From assembly GCF_910592395.1 (NCBI RefSeq), contig NC_088322.1, positions 6,319,431-6,383,430 of the forward strand: a stretch of 64,000 nucleotides of DNA. Reading direction: 5' to 3'. Positions 32,762-44,600 of this stretch are shown here, in pieces; the first letter of the stretch is position 1, and each line of letters starts with the position of its first letter. The notes below the pieces were generated by a model that saw only the letters and a program-made list of their open reading frames with translations, made no database searches and was not told the origin of the DNA. Source of the stretch: Lineus longissimus. Taxonomy: Eukaryota > Nemertea > Pilidiophora > Heteronemertea > Lineidae. A program made the translations under genes and the position numbers.

Positions 32762-35700
32762 CTAGCTGTTGAGTTTTGGTGCCTCTGTCCGAATAACACT
32801 GATCAGATCCTTGTTTATGAGAAATATGAACCGCAGACCGGAAATCTGAAATAGAAAAAATAACAGCTATTACACTGGTAGACAGAACTTATTCTATCAT
32901 CCTAAGATATTTCACAAAGATGTATACACGGTTAACAGGGGAAGCAGAATGGAACTAGGTCACTAGACTGGGAAATCTTATCTACTGACCTATTGAGGAA
33001 CCTGCACAACAAAACTTGCCAATAGGGGGCTCTGCAGGCAAGTGGACCATGGTTGTAATGAGAAAGCCATTTCCCGGGTCAGTGATTATTGAATATTTCA
33101 TCCCTTAATTACTCAACATGGGGAAATAGCACCAAAAATGTTGTTTTATTGGTCCTTAATTCTATTTTGATGAGTTTTAGGGAGAAAATCAACAAAACTA
33201 AGTTTTAATGGAAACTGCACTGGAAGTGTACTTTTAGTACTGGTGCTGCCATCTGGATTTTTAGTTCTGCAGGTGCCTCATTGAAGAACGCTTTCAGAAT
33301 CATCAAAATTATCGAAACACTTTGTCTCTTACCTCTACCACTGAATTATCATTCAGTTTCTGTTTGGATCCCTGAAGCACTGGTTTGCCGTCAATATAGA
33401 TTGGTCGCTTTCCTTCATTGGCAACAAAGAATTCGCCTGTGTTTCTCAGTTTGATCACACCCTGTCGCCGCGAGATCTTCCAAGCCGGCCCCTCCAATGA
33501 AAGGTCCACGTCGATTTGGTTATCTTTCGTCGCCCGACCAATGGTGATCTGAAATATCAACGATTTAGGAATGGAAATGGGTTTCACTACTAGCTCTCTT
33601 GAAGAGTTAACAAGGGGTAACATATTAAGTTCAAAAGTTCTATGGATTTGACTCTGAGTGTCTTTTGCAGTCCACACAATGTTTTGCCTTGCGTTCTCAA
33701 AGACGTCTTCTGGTGTAATGAGATATATGTGCAGGAAAACTAATTGTCTGATTGAATAATCCGGTTATATGCATAAGGCAGAAACGGACCCTGATCCCTA
33801 TTGAGCTTGGGTCTAATCCTCCTTATCTGAAATGCTTCATGCATTTTTCTAACACTAATGTTCTCCACATCTGAACAAATCCTTTCAACTGAGTTTCAGA
33901 GGATTTTGTGGTCAGGGTTTGTTAACAAGTGTTCAGATATAGCTGATTTCATGTCACATTTCTGCACTGACGTTTTGTGCTCATTTATCCTGACCTCAAG
34001 TGGCCTTTTTGGCGACATAGTAATTGATATATTTTAGGGGATTTTGAAAATCTCTCAAGGGATTGATTGACGTTAATGATGGGATATCTTTATTGGCTCA
34101 GCCAGTGGTGATCTGAAATTGATATTGTCAGAGAAATATTTCAGAGCTGCTTGCATTGCTGCTCCAAATTTTGGCAAACTGACCTCTGTTTTCAAGGGAA
34201 GAAAACCTAAATTTCTAGTTTCAAATACTGACCTCACGCGACCTCATCAGGTAGCGAACCAGACGACCTCTCAACACAGCCAATGTTTGATTGTCGAAAT
34301 CCTGCGGGCTGACCCCTGTAACGTTGTCGACCAAAACCTGCCACTTTGGCAACTCCTGCTCTAAGTGACGAATCTCACGCTTTTGTCTTCGGTCAGCTAT
34401 GGCAAGTTCTGGAAGAGACATTCAAATATTTATGGCTTTGTTTTTTTGTCAATGATTGTTTTAGTCAATGTACAAGCACTTCAGCCACTGAAAATCGGTC
34501 GACTGAATTCTCCTGCCATTTTGGCTTATCGTCTGCTGCACACGCTCGCTTTGCCACCACTCATGCACAAAAGGAATAATTAGTGTTCTCAGATGATAAC
34601 TGATGGCACCTCGATCGATTTCAAAAAGATCGTCGGCTGTAGTGTTGTAAGGGAATGGTTCCACCGAGATAACCCGGTGTGCGTCACAGGGAACTAAATA
34701 GACAACCGAGTACACTCGGTCTGCGGCTTCAAAGAGTTAACTTATATATTTTGGCATCAAGGGTGATTTAAAGAGTTTTATCGCAAAAGAGATATATCCG
34801 TTTTGGCCATTTTGAGAAAATGGTTTGAAAGTTTGGGATTTAACTTAGAATGCAATGGCAACTCGTGGGCATTATTTTACCACAAAAATCTTACAGTTGG
34901 GTGGAATGCTTTGAAATTTTTACGGCGGGTCAGTCATCACATGGGTAATTTCATGGTATGGTTTACTCCAAAATAAATACGGCACCAATCATGTTTTGCG
35001 CTGAAACTTTTCATTGATTAATACTACATACCTTGTTCTAATGTTTCATCTTTATATTCTCTGCTCTTTTTACCAGTATCAAATGCACTGAAGTGGGATG
35101 GTACAGAATAAATTGGTGGCATCCCCTCAATGGGAAAATTTTAAAAAGCCAAGGGTAGACCAACTTTTTTTAGGGAATGTTATAAAATCTGTACATCGGA
35201 CATGGCGGTGGAAGAAATGAATGCGGTGCCGCGATGTTGAGAATAAACCATGTCGTCCTGATGTAAACGATCGTCGGGAAAAAAAGAACACGTTTTTTTC
35301 ATCTGATTTTGAAAATAAACAAGTTTTTTTGCAGCATACGATAGGTGGTAAAAAAATAATGGGGAATTCCCACATTTATTTCTTTTCTAAAATCGGAGAT
35401 TTTACCGTGGATGGTCCTGTAAACCGACTAATTAAAAAAAAGCCCGAATGACATACATGCATCGGCAATTAAGGGGTTTATGCATAGAAGGTATTCAGGT
35501 AAGCAACAATCACAAAAAGACTTACTTCAGCTCTTCGTCGTTCATCATGTCCTCAGCATCTGAGAAATTCAAAACATGATCTCCCCGTGGCATTGGTTGC
35601 ACTGGAAGAGAAAGGGAGGCACGAGTGACTAACAATCACCTGAGAGAAACCAAAATCAGCACTGAAAGACTGAGATAATCAAAGCTGAGAATACAATTTT

Positions 35701-38700
35701 TTTCATTTTGGCTAATCATTAATGCTGACTCAAGTAGATGTCCAAGGCCTTTAAATCATCGACCTACTGAAAATCTTTTCTCTGGAAAACTTATATGAAA
35801 TCTCATACCTATATTTCTCTCTTTTAGGACACCTGAAAAAACGGTCTATGGAGAGAAGGGCCTTGCATGGGAGTCAGCCAGGCGGAAAGCTGCTAACCAA
35901 CTTGAGTGGAGGACCCTTATGGAAGCCCCAAGTGCCACCTATTAGGCACTGAGGGTCCTAAGAGGAGAATACATGTACTTCCCCTTTAATAATAGCTACC
36001 TGTTTGGTCCGGCAGTAAATGATACTGCTTCATCAGCAGCCAATGATTGTATAAAGATTTAGGCATCCGATACGGATGAAATGCAGCTGGGAATTTGTTC
36101 ATTAATTCTTGAAATGTGTCTGTCGATGGCTGGCTTGTCTGAAAGAAATATCGGACACTTGAAAACCAGCTATGGGTAATCAGTGATTGGTAATAGTTGA
36201 ATATTGCATTGAATCTGGAACTTGTATATGAGAAGGTCTTAAAACATTTGGCTACCTGGCATATTTTGCCCTTAATCTTACAGCGGATGTGCCTACTGTA
36301 CTGGGGAAGCTAGGCAAACAAACCCAAGGTCCCATTAGTTGATGTACCTTATTCTACTGCACCATCAGTTGGTACTATAAACATGACTTAAATTGTCTTG
36401 TTTTCTTATTTGCGCCCATAAAGACAAATTCGCGAAACCCAAACACTTTGCAAGGACATTTCAAAGGATATGGATAATTCTTCTTCTTTCTTCTTCAGCG
36501 TTCGCTCTGCACTTGGAGGGGTCATTCTCCTAGGAGTAATCCTCCTCCAAGGCGGGATGAGCGTATCCTGCGTGCCACTACGGTTAGGCGCCAATTGGGT
36601 TTATTGACCTAGTGGTCCGACTTTGGCGGGAGAGATAGAGTCCACGCAAGCTACTCATGTTTCTCACTTGGTCGGTCTTAGCTTGCCCTGGCATAGACAC
36701 CAGGTACCGTATTTTGCTGCGTATAAAACGCACCGGGGTATAAAGCGCACCCATTGAGTCCGTAGACAAAATCCAGACATAAGGCGCACCTACGTATAAC
36801 ACGCAGTACTTCTGAGATGCCCCCTGCCTATCTTTCCTTCGTAAAAGCCTCGCTTTGATGTTTTAACATCAAAGCGAGGCTTTAAAAATCATGGCGGCAC
36901 ACGATCAGCTGATTTATCGATTTGGATTTATCTCGCATCTACGCTCTGAATATTGCCGCTAAGGACCCTCAAAAACATTTATAGAAGTAACTGAAATGAT
37001 AATGAGGATACTAATATGTATTGCGTACAGAACAGGCGAGTTAGCATCGGTGAACTATGCAAAGTGCATCGACATTCCCGATTTTTCTTTCGTGCAAAAA
37101 TATAAACTGCGCCGACTTGGTTGCGAGCCAAAAAAGCCGTCAAAAGAAATGAGTTGATGGAAAAAATCTTGTGATCATTCGGTGGCTTCCTAGGTCTAGG
37201 CCATAGATAACACGCACCTTCATATAACGCGCACCCCCCGATTTTAGGGCTTTCTTGGGTCAAAAAGCTGCGCCTTATACGCAGCAAAATACGGTACAAG
37301 GAACCTCGGTTTTGAGTCTCATTCGAAGGACTGTGAAGAGCCAGGAATTTTAGTTCCTTGAAAGCCACGCCGGTTCATCCAAACATACGATCCTGGGTTC
37401 TCCCCGGGATCGAACCCGGGCCCTATTGCGTGATGGCCAGCAGTGTAAACCACTAGGCCATGAGGCTCCTTTGGATATGGATATGGATATGGATAATAAA
37501 AGGGCAGACTTATGATGAAATCTACAACACGTACCGATGGAATGGTCCCAATAGCTTTCTCCTCTGCTTTACTGAATAGGGCCTTTGACTGGACGGAGGC
37601 AACAACATCTGGGTGAAGCTGATACATGGCACTCAATGCTAATCTGAAGATGAATACCAACATGAAAATGTGAAATATACAAATCATATCAAATGACAAG
37701 TGATAGCTCCCGATAATGTTTTATGTCTGGAATGGTTTGGGAATCTTTCAATATCCCGCTAAATATTTTTTATTTTGTCCTCATCGTCCACCTTTTCAAT
37801 GACAAAACATCCGTTAAACGAACAATTAAATTGGTGTGGCCTTAGTCAGTGTTCACTTCACACATCATACTTACTTTGAAATGACAGGATCATAAAGCAA
37901 TGCATACCACCGCTCCTGCACTTCCTTTAAAGTAAATTTACACGAGAACTTCACCCCTCTGTGGACTGCCGTCAGGTCACATGTCTGCAAGTAAATAATG
38001 AAATGTCACATTTCCTTCTGATGTCATTTCCTGAAATACAGTAGAACCTCTCTATTAAGGACACCCTCTGAACTGACAAGTGCTGTCCTTAATAAGTAGA
38101 GAGGTGTCCTGATTCGAGAGGTCAAGTTGTATGGAAACAACCTATTTGGGACCAAAACTACTGTCCTTAATAGAGAGGTTGTCCTTGATAGAGAGGTGTC
38201 CGCTAAGGGAGGTTCTACCGTATAAGGCTGTGATTCTAACTTCACATTGTCATTTTAAGATTTGGCCGAGTCGTATTGCTAATTTTCTAGGTCAAAATGT
38301 ATTTCTTTTCAGTTACCTGCAAATTTAATCTATCTCAATGCCAATGGCAGATTTTCTTAATGTCCTTCCCCAGTCAATGATGAGTGTCCTCTTAAACCAC
38401 TTCATTACTGTAGCCCGAAATTTCGATCTGATGTGCGATGATGCTGGCTCCTGCCGACAGGTTTTTCGGTCTGATGACGTCATGACGCAATGTACAACAC
38501 TGCATGACGTATTGCATGTCATTACGTCATTACCGGGAATGACACTATAGAGTCCAGTACTCAACAACCAAATAACGTCAAAAATGTCTAGTAGTGAAGT
38601 GGTTACGATGGTAAAAATGTCCCTTTTAAAAAAAAGTGTGCTCTTCTGGTCACAACTCATCAAACCCTACTTTTGGCATGATACATGTCAAACACTAAGA

Positions 38701-40722
38701 CCAACCTGTTGAACAGCTGTAATCAGCGCAAGGTCATCTTGCGGCTTCCAACGTCCAAGATCACGAGTTGCATTTGTTGTTTGTTGAGTCTAAAAAACAG
38801 ATGGAAGGTCAGAACACAGGTACATTTTCTCTTCTTTCTGTTTCATTTTTAAGAGAAAAGAAGCGTCACAATCCAATGGAAAGTTCTGGATGCCGAGCAG
38901 GAGAAGATCCAAGAGTCAGAAAAAATAGTGCCAAGTGCCAAGGCACTGAATTTGGGGGGGGGGGGTGTTTTGAAATTCAGTAAAATCAAAAACTTGTATT
39001 ATGAATTCAAATTCATAATTTTAAATTAAAATCAAAAACTTGTATTATGCATGATCTACCTTAACAGCTGCACCTACAGTAGAAATATGAGCATCTTAGC
39101 TCAAAGGATAGCTCAAAGGATGATGGGAGCTAGACCAGTTTAAATTTTTTCAGAAAAAGCCACCTGCTCCATAGCCCTGAAGGATGCGAGGAATTTCACC
39201 TGAAGGCCAGTTACTATTCACTTCAGGTAGTTTCCTGACCTCCTATTTCTGAGGCTAGCAAAACTGCTAGCCTGCCAAACTGAAAGGATATTTTATCATC
39301 AACTCACCTTGTGTCTTCTGGATTTCTTTGACTTAGATGACGTCTGAAATTGGAAGGAAAGGGGAAGATCAGATATAACTGAGATCATCTGAGGTGGAGT
39401 TTAGAAAGAAGCAGGTAACTTGCCACACTTGTATCAATATTTTTTCATAGCGTTCTCAGACTGGTGTTGTTACACAAATATTACATCAATATTTTTTTAA
39501 TGGCAATGAGGATAAATGTCACAGTGGTATTTAATCATGTTGACAAAGACGCAATAAACCCACAGAGTTAGAGTAAAATTAAAACAAGTGAAATTTCAAA
39601 CACATCGTTTTTCTACAGTGTGACCCAGAATGATTTTCCTTTGGACAATAGAATTCGATTATGTATCCATTGTGTGAGGGAAAATAATTCTGGGCCACCC
39701 TGTATATTGAGAGCCGTCTCCAGCATTGGCTCAAATTGCAAGTGTGGTGTAGCAATGTCTTTACCTTTTTCTTTTCTGGAGCTGGAGGTGGTACTACTGC
39801 CGCTTCGACAGGCACAACCCCATCTGGCTTGAAATCCATTTTGAACTTTGTGCGATCAGATTTAACGAGGCTACTCTCCACTAGTTCATCATCAAATTTC
39901 TTCCTTTTGATCGAACGCGACGAACTTCGTCTTTTCTCTATTGGTGCCAAGAGTGGTGTTGGGTGAGGCCGCCTTAGTGCAGTCTTTGGGGGCTGCAGCA
40001 TGTGAGGGGTGGAGGTACCCATTGACCCTTGAAAGGAAAAAGACCAATTTTAAGAAAGGGAGGATAATGTTACAATTCAAATGAACAAGACTAAGGAGCC
40101 ACCTTTTTTTGAAACACACTGTATTGTCTTTTTTCTAATGGGCAGAAGTGATGTGTATTCCTTTCACCTTCGAAGTGCCACTTAGCCTTTGCTCTGATTA
40201 TAAAACCTTGGACATTGCTTTCTCTGAACGCTTTCACTTCAGTTTGTGCATTTTCCAGTTTGTTCTGGTTCTCTGCACTTGGGTCAGAGGTGAAATATTC
40301 GTACAATTTGTTTATCGAATTCTCTAACAAACTTTCTGCACTCTAAAAGTAGTCATGTATCATGCGACTAGCATTGTCAACATATTTGTTGTGCAAAACA
40401 TATATACAAAAGTGTTCCTGGATAAAGGAAAAGTTGATGTAATCAGATTTCACAAATGGCAGAAAACAGTGAAATGAACAACCAGTCTGTGTCAACCTGC
40501 CGAGCTCAGAGTGACATGCACCTGATTTTGCTGTGACGCGTCACATGTAACACAAGATTTTAGATCAACAATTCACTCACCATGTCCATGTGAATTCTCA
40601 AGGAACATGGAAAGGCTCGCACTACTTGAATTAAGCGATGAGTTGAGGATAACTGTGTCACCACTAGTGTTTATGCTGCCATCCAAACTCATCTGGGAAC
40701 TCCCCTCTGTACTCTGTGACAT
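32762..40722 (-). CDS. MCRS1: Microspherule protein 1, 12 coding exons
   Basis: Coding exons, high to low: 40722-40581, 40027-39765, 39343-39308, 38789-38706, 37984-37875, 37643-37535, 36138-36000, 35601-35526, 35087-35032, 34408-34233, 33548-33333, 32845-32762. All junctions are GT-AG, phases agree, total 1491 bp (496 aa; the human protein is 462). Exon 2 has the nuclear-localisation-like KRRSSSRSIKRKKFDDE; exons 4-7 form the conserved MCRS N-terminal region (DLGRWKPQDDLALI, EVQERWYALLYDP, SKALFSKAEE); exon 10 encodes the coiled coil; exons 11-12 encode the C-terminal FHA domain (GRATKDNQIDVDLSLEG, KISRRQGVIKL). MCRS1 is a subunit of the NSL acetyltransferase and INO80 remodelling complexes. 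The start was chosen as the first ATG after a TTTTCAG acceptor, so a 5' UTR exon lies upstream. Introns carry MITEs and a SINE. Confidence 0.97.
32992..33282 (+). mobile_element. MITE family 1, copy 2 (MCRS1 last intron)
   Basis: Matches 235-525 nearly throughout; ends TTGAGGAACCTGCA and TGCAGGTGCCTCATT. It fills the last MCRS1 intron between exons ending at 33333 and beginning at 32845. Confidence 0.9.
36707..37294. mobile_element. TA-flanked inverted-repeat element in MCRS1 intron
   Basis: Ends CCGTATTTTGCTGCGTATAA and TTATACGCAGCAAAATACGG, flanked by TA on both sides (36705, 37295), as for Tc1/mariner-class insertion. GCGCAC motifs recur near both ends. A separate hairpin lies at 36844-36883. 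No transposase. Confidence 0.85.
36844..36883. repeat. Perfect hairpin
   Basis: AAAGCCTCGCTTTGATGTT is followed immediately by its complement. A 19-20 bp stem without loop. Confidence 0.9.
37384..37470 (-). mobile_element. tRNA-derived SINE head
   Basis: On the minus strand TGGCCTAGTGG (A box) and GGTTCGATCCC (B box) have the spacing of a tRNA-type Pol III promoter. The 5' GGAGCCT has no matching 3' acceptor strand, so it is not an intact tRNA gene. A (GGATAT)4 run abuts it at 37474-37497. The 3' limit is not determined. Confidence 0.7.
38039..38220 (+). mobile_element. pogo-like MITE, copy 1
   Basis: Ends CAGTAGAACCTC and GGTTCTACCG, flanked by TA. Internal repeats of TCCTTAATAGAGAGG. Lies in an MCRS1 intron. 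Ends and TA target fit the pogo/Tigger branch of Tc1/mariner. Confidence 0.9.
39616..39702. mobile_element. 87-bp TA-flanked MITE in MCRS1 intron
   Basis: Ends CAGTGTGACCCAGAATGATTT and AAATAATTCTGGGCCACCCTG form an inverted pair, flanked by TA. Confidence 0.85.
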
Positions 40723-41033
40723 GATGCACTGAAAAGAAACAATGTCATTTTGTTGAGAATGGCAGCACCGGAGAAATTAACGCCATACAAGAAATGTCAT
40801 GATTAATGACGTAGCACAATCACCAGATGCTCTGTTGCAAGTAGTGTCATCAATGACATCATGAGGCGCCATGTTTGACATGCATTTTAGCATAGATGCT
40901 CATATCCTGCACAAAGTCTTCATTTTCTGGATGATTGTTGACGGAATCAATTTTTGAAAGTATTAAAAGGCTGGGACATAGGCTAGATGATAATGACGTA
41001 ACGATCAATTTCATTTGAATTTTGAGGCATGTT

Positions 41034-41162
41034 ATGGTTTAAGCACATGAACTGTGTTTATTAGGTACTCGATACGAATACGTTTTTCCTGAGTAATGGC
41101 CGCTGCTGATCAGAGAGTTAAGACGGTAAAAGAAAGCTTCTTTGAAGTATTTTTTCTTTTAT
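41034..41162 (-). repeat. Fragment related to unit X tail
   Basis: Reverse complement of 14650-14785 / 23600-23740: shared strings include AAGAAAGCTTCTTTGAAG, GAGTAATGGCCGCTG-like and ATGTTATGGTTTAAGC. Homology stops sharply at CATGTTATGG, which may mark an element end. Confidence 0.75.
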
Positions 41163-41180
41163 CAATATCATGTTTCAAGA

Positions 41181-41329
41181 CTATAGATCCATGCACTTGA
41201 TTGGGACCAACGTTTACGAAGACGGCGCGTCTCGTCACGTTACAGTAATGTAAAATGCATGGTGACGTGACGACGGCCAACACTACGTCATGTAAACGTT
41301 GTTCCCAATCAAGTGCATGAATCTATAGG
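41181..41329. mobile_element. Hairpin MITE upstream of DNAJB11
   Basis: Arms CTATAGATCCATGCACTTGA / ...AAGTGCATGAATCTATAG of about 37 bp enclose a CG-containing middle. About 320 bp upstream of the DNAJB11 ATG. Confidence 0.85.
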
Positions 41330-41649
41330 CCCAACTCAACTAACTGTTCACATGACATTCAATCATTGATTAACAACAGGTTATCAATCACAATATTGGG
41401 AAAATACGCATGAAATAATGGGGCGTTACCCTTAAAACTATATATATTTAGAAACTATGGAATACCTTCTATATAATGAACAGAACTTTATGATAACAAA
41501 TTGACTTTGAAGGCCATAAAAGGCTTCTTTTTCTGGTATAAATTAGAAGACCGACATGACCGAAGCCATCTTGTTTCTAAACAGGTCAAGGTCAAACTTC
41601 CTGGCACTAATCCCAGAATGCATCTTAATCGGCGTGGCAAGAAACCAAA

Positions 41650-44600
41650 ATGGCTTCCCAAATTTCCTGGATTTTTATTTTCGTCAACATTTTGCTTGTT
41701 TTCGTACAAGTTTTGGGAGGGTATGACAATCGATTTGGCTTGCTCAAATGTTGTTATATGTGCACCTGTACTGAAAGTGTATTTTGGTCGATTCCTCCCG
41801 ATTTTCATAGAAATAAATGGTTTCAAGTGTTCAAAAGTTTCGGCACAAATGATGTACTGCCAATTCACGTACAACAATGTAGAGAAAGTATAGGGTGTTG
41901 CAAAAAATTGAAAAAGCATTTATTTCTTTGGCAATTGGTCAAGCTACCTCATTTTCCGGACTTGCACAACGGACTGCAGCAGAGGCCCAGTTAGAGTTAG
42001 CATCCACAAAAAAGGACTTTTGGACTTTATTTTGCACATGTGACATGTTCTCTAACAAACATTGCAACTCACACGTAGATAGGCCTATGCTTACCTGCGA
42101 TACAACACTTCGAAACCGTTTGGTCCTGGTTATCACAATATCCAGAACCATCGTCATATCCGGGACCAATGTTCCGAAGTGACAGCGTGGTCTTTTGTTA
42201 GCTCCTGGTTTGTCATGGTTCACCATGGCTTCTTCTGGCGTTCTGCCTGGTGCGAAGTTATGGCCTCCAGTGACTGGTACATGTACTTTCAAATACCGTC
42301 ACTGACTGGTTCTTAATCCAGTGAATGATGTCCTTGTTCACAGAAGTTGTGATCGGCACAACCTAATTCAAAATATATATTTCCAGCCGAGACTTTTACA
42401 AGATTCTTGGTGTTTCAAAATCTGCGACAACAAACCAGATCAAAAAGGCATACAGGAAATTAGCAAAAGAAAATCATCCCGATAAAAATCGAGATGATCC
42501 CGAGGCGGAGGATAGATTTAAAGATCTTGGTGCAGCATATGAAGTAAGTATAGTCAGAATTAAAAAGGAAAGCATTCTCCATTGGTACCTTTCTATAATG
42601 TTATTATAAAGCTAAAATTGTACTAAAACTACTAAATCTCCCAAACTGTCGGTGCATTGTTGATGAAAAGCTCTAAGAATGTTATAGTAGCAATATTGTG
42701 TTGTCTGGTTGCCAAGGACGACCATTTGTTACATAGAGTGGTTTCCCTGGGGGCTATTGCAGACTTTTCAGTTGTTCAGCACCTGGGCCTGGGGTTTAAC
42801 AATAAGATCGCTAATAATAAACTAGAAACTACAGTAGAACCTCTCTATCAAGGACACCCTCAGGATTGACAAGTGCTGTCCTTAATAGAGAGGTGTCCTG
42901 ATTAGGGAGGTCAAATTGAATGGAAACAACCAATTTTGGACCAAAAACTAGTGTCCTTAAAAAAGAGGTGTCCGCTAACAGAGGTTCCACTATACATGTA
43001 CATTTAGAATAGAAGGGCATCATCATGAAATAACATTTTCCATTTTCTAGGTGTTATCCAATGACGAAAAAAGAAAAACCTATGACAGACATGGTGAAGA
43101 GGGTCTGAAGCAAGGGGATTCTTCTGGAGATCCTTTCTCAAGGTATTCTTGGTTGCTTGTTCATTCATTTCTTTGGCATTTTGTTCATCAGCAGGGATGC
43201 GTCTTTTCTACTTGAAGGGACAATATAGGCAGCAGCTAGGTAGGCACGATAAAGTTACACAAAGTCGCCAATAGGGGTCTCTTACATCTCACAGTACGTC
43301 GAAATGATTCAGGCTTGTATGAGGAATATATCTTTAGTGCTGAATCTGACATGACCCAGGGTGCTTACTGTGTATATTAGTCACCTGAAGATGGCCAATT
43401 TAGCCCCTCTGCTCCTGCCTATAGTCCCCCTTTAACAGAGTGTGTCCTTAAATTACTGTCAAATGTGTCAAATGGCAATACATATAAGAATTCTAGCAGA
43501 GTTATAAATTCTAGCATAAAAGCTGGTGAAACTGACTGTAGTCAAGCCATTCATTGATTGAAGAGTGTTTTTTTGGCCATTAAACTTTTTTGAAATATAT
43601 TAATGTTGAATTAGACAACCTACAGTTGTGTCAACCTTGACCTTTAGAACTTTCCATTTTGCAAAAATGAAGTACTGTACAACTCAGTGATAACTTTGTC
43701 ATGTTTGAATGAGCGATTAGCTTTTATTCTTGGCCTATGCAAAGGGTACCATTAACAGTTCACCTGCAGCCCTGTCTACAGGAGGAGGGGGTTTTGAATG
43801 GTTTTGGGTGCAAAAGCATGAAAACATGAATCGATGTCCATTTTTTTATTTTGACTTTCAGTTTCTTCGGAGACTTCTCGTTCTTTGGTGGAGGAATGAG
43901 AGAACAGCAGCGAGAGACGCCAAAAGGTGGTGACGTTTTAGTTGATTTGGATGTTACATTAGAAGAACTTTTTACTGGAAATTTTGTCGAGGTTTGTACA
44001 TGTGTTGTTCTTTTTCTGCTACAGGTCATTTATTGACGATTTTCTGAGCTGGTAAATTGATCTTGAACGATAAGGACATCATGTACTCCTGAGAAAATAT
44101 CAAGGAGTGTTAGGTTATTTTTGAGAATAATGTGATAAAGACATAATGGTACCATTAGATCATAATGGTACCATTAGAACGTGTTATGGAGAGCTTTCAA
44201 AGCCAATAGCAGGGATCGAATTTATCGGAGTCACCGAAGGCATTTGCCTCTGATTCCCTCCCCTGTTGGGGTCTCCGGTTTCCTCCTACTTACATTACAA
44301 TCACCCAATATCGTTTATAGAGCTAATAATGTCCTTGGTGTTGCTCAGCTCTCAACTCAATATTTGAAACTTTGTTTTCATTAATTCCCATTCAAAATGT
44401 GCCCTTTTTCAGAAAACTATCAAAAATGCCCTCTTTACAGCCAAAAATTGCTGTGCCCTTTTAAAAGCGAATTTTCGAGGCCTGCAATGGTCATGTTTTG
44501 TTGTCTTTTATTGTGAAAATATTTCATATTGGCAAGAGATGAAGTCTTGAGTGAACTGCACATTAAAAAACAAACCTTCTTGGTTATAGGTGGTTAGATA

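Larger units (their letters stand above)
40723..41649. promoter_or_regulatory. Divergent MCRS1-DNAJB11 intergenic interval
   Basis: The two coding starts face away from each other, 927 bp apart, so the interval must hold both promoters (a 5' UTR exon of MCRS1 probably lies within, as an acceptor precedes its ATG). It also contains a piece related to unit X (41034-41162) and a hairpin MITE. No TATA box in a convincing place. Confidence 0.6.

Noticed and set aside
37384-37470. Functional tRNA gene on the minus strand
   Set aside because: A and B boxes are present but the acceptor stem does not pair, so a tRNA-derived SINE is more likely.
41501-41893. 130-codon frame overlapping DNAJB11 exon 1
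   Set aside because: Different frame from the spliced DNAJB11 product, which is supported by all nine exons.
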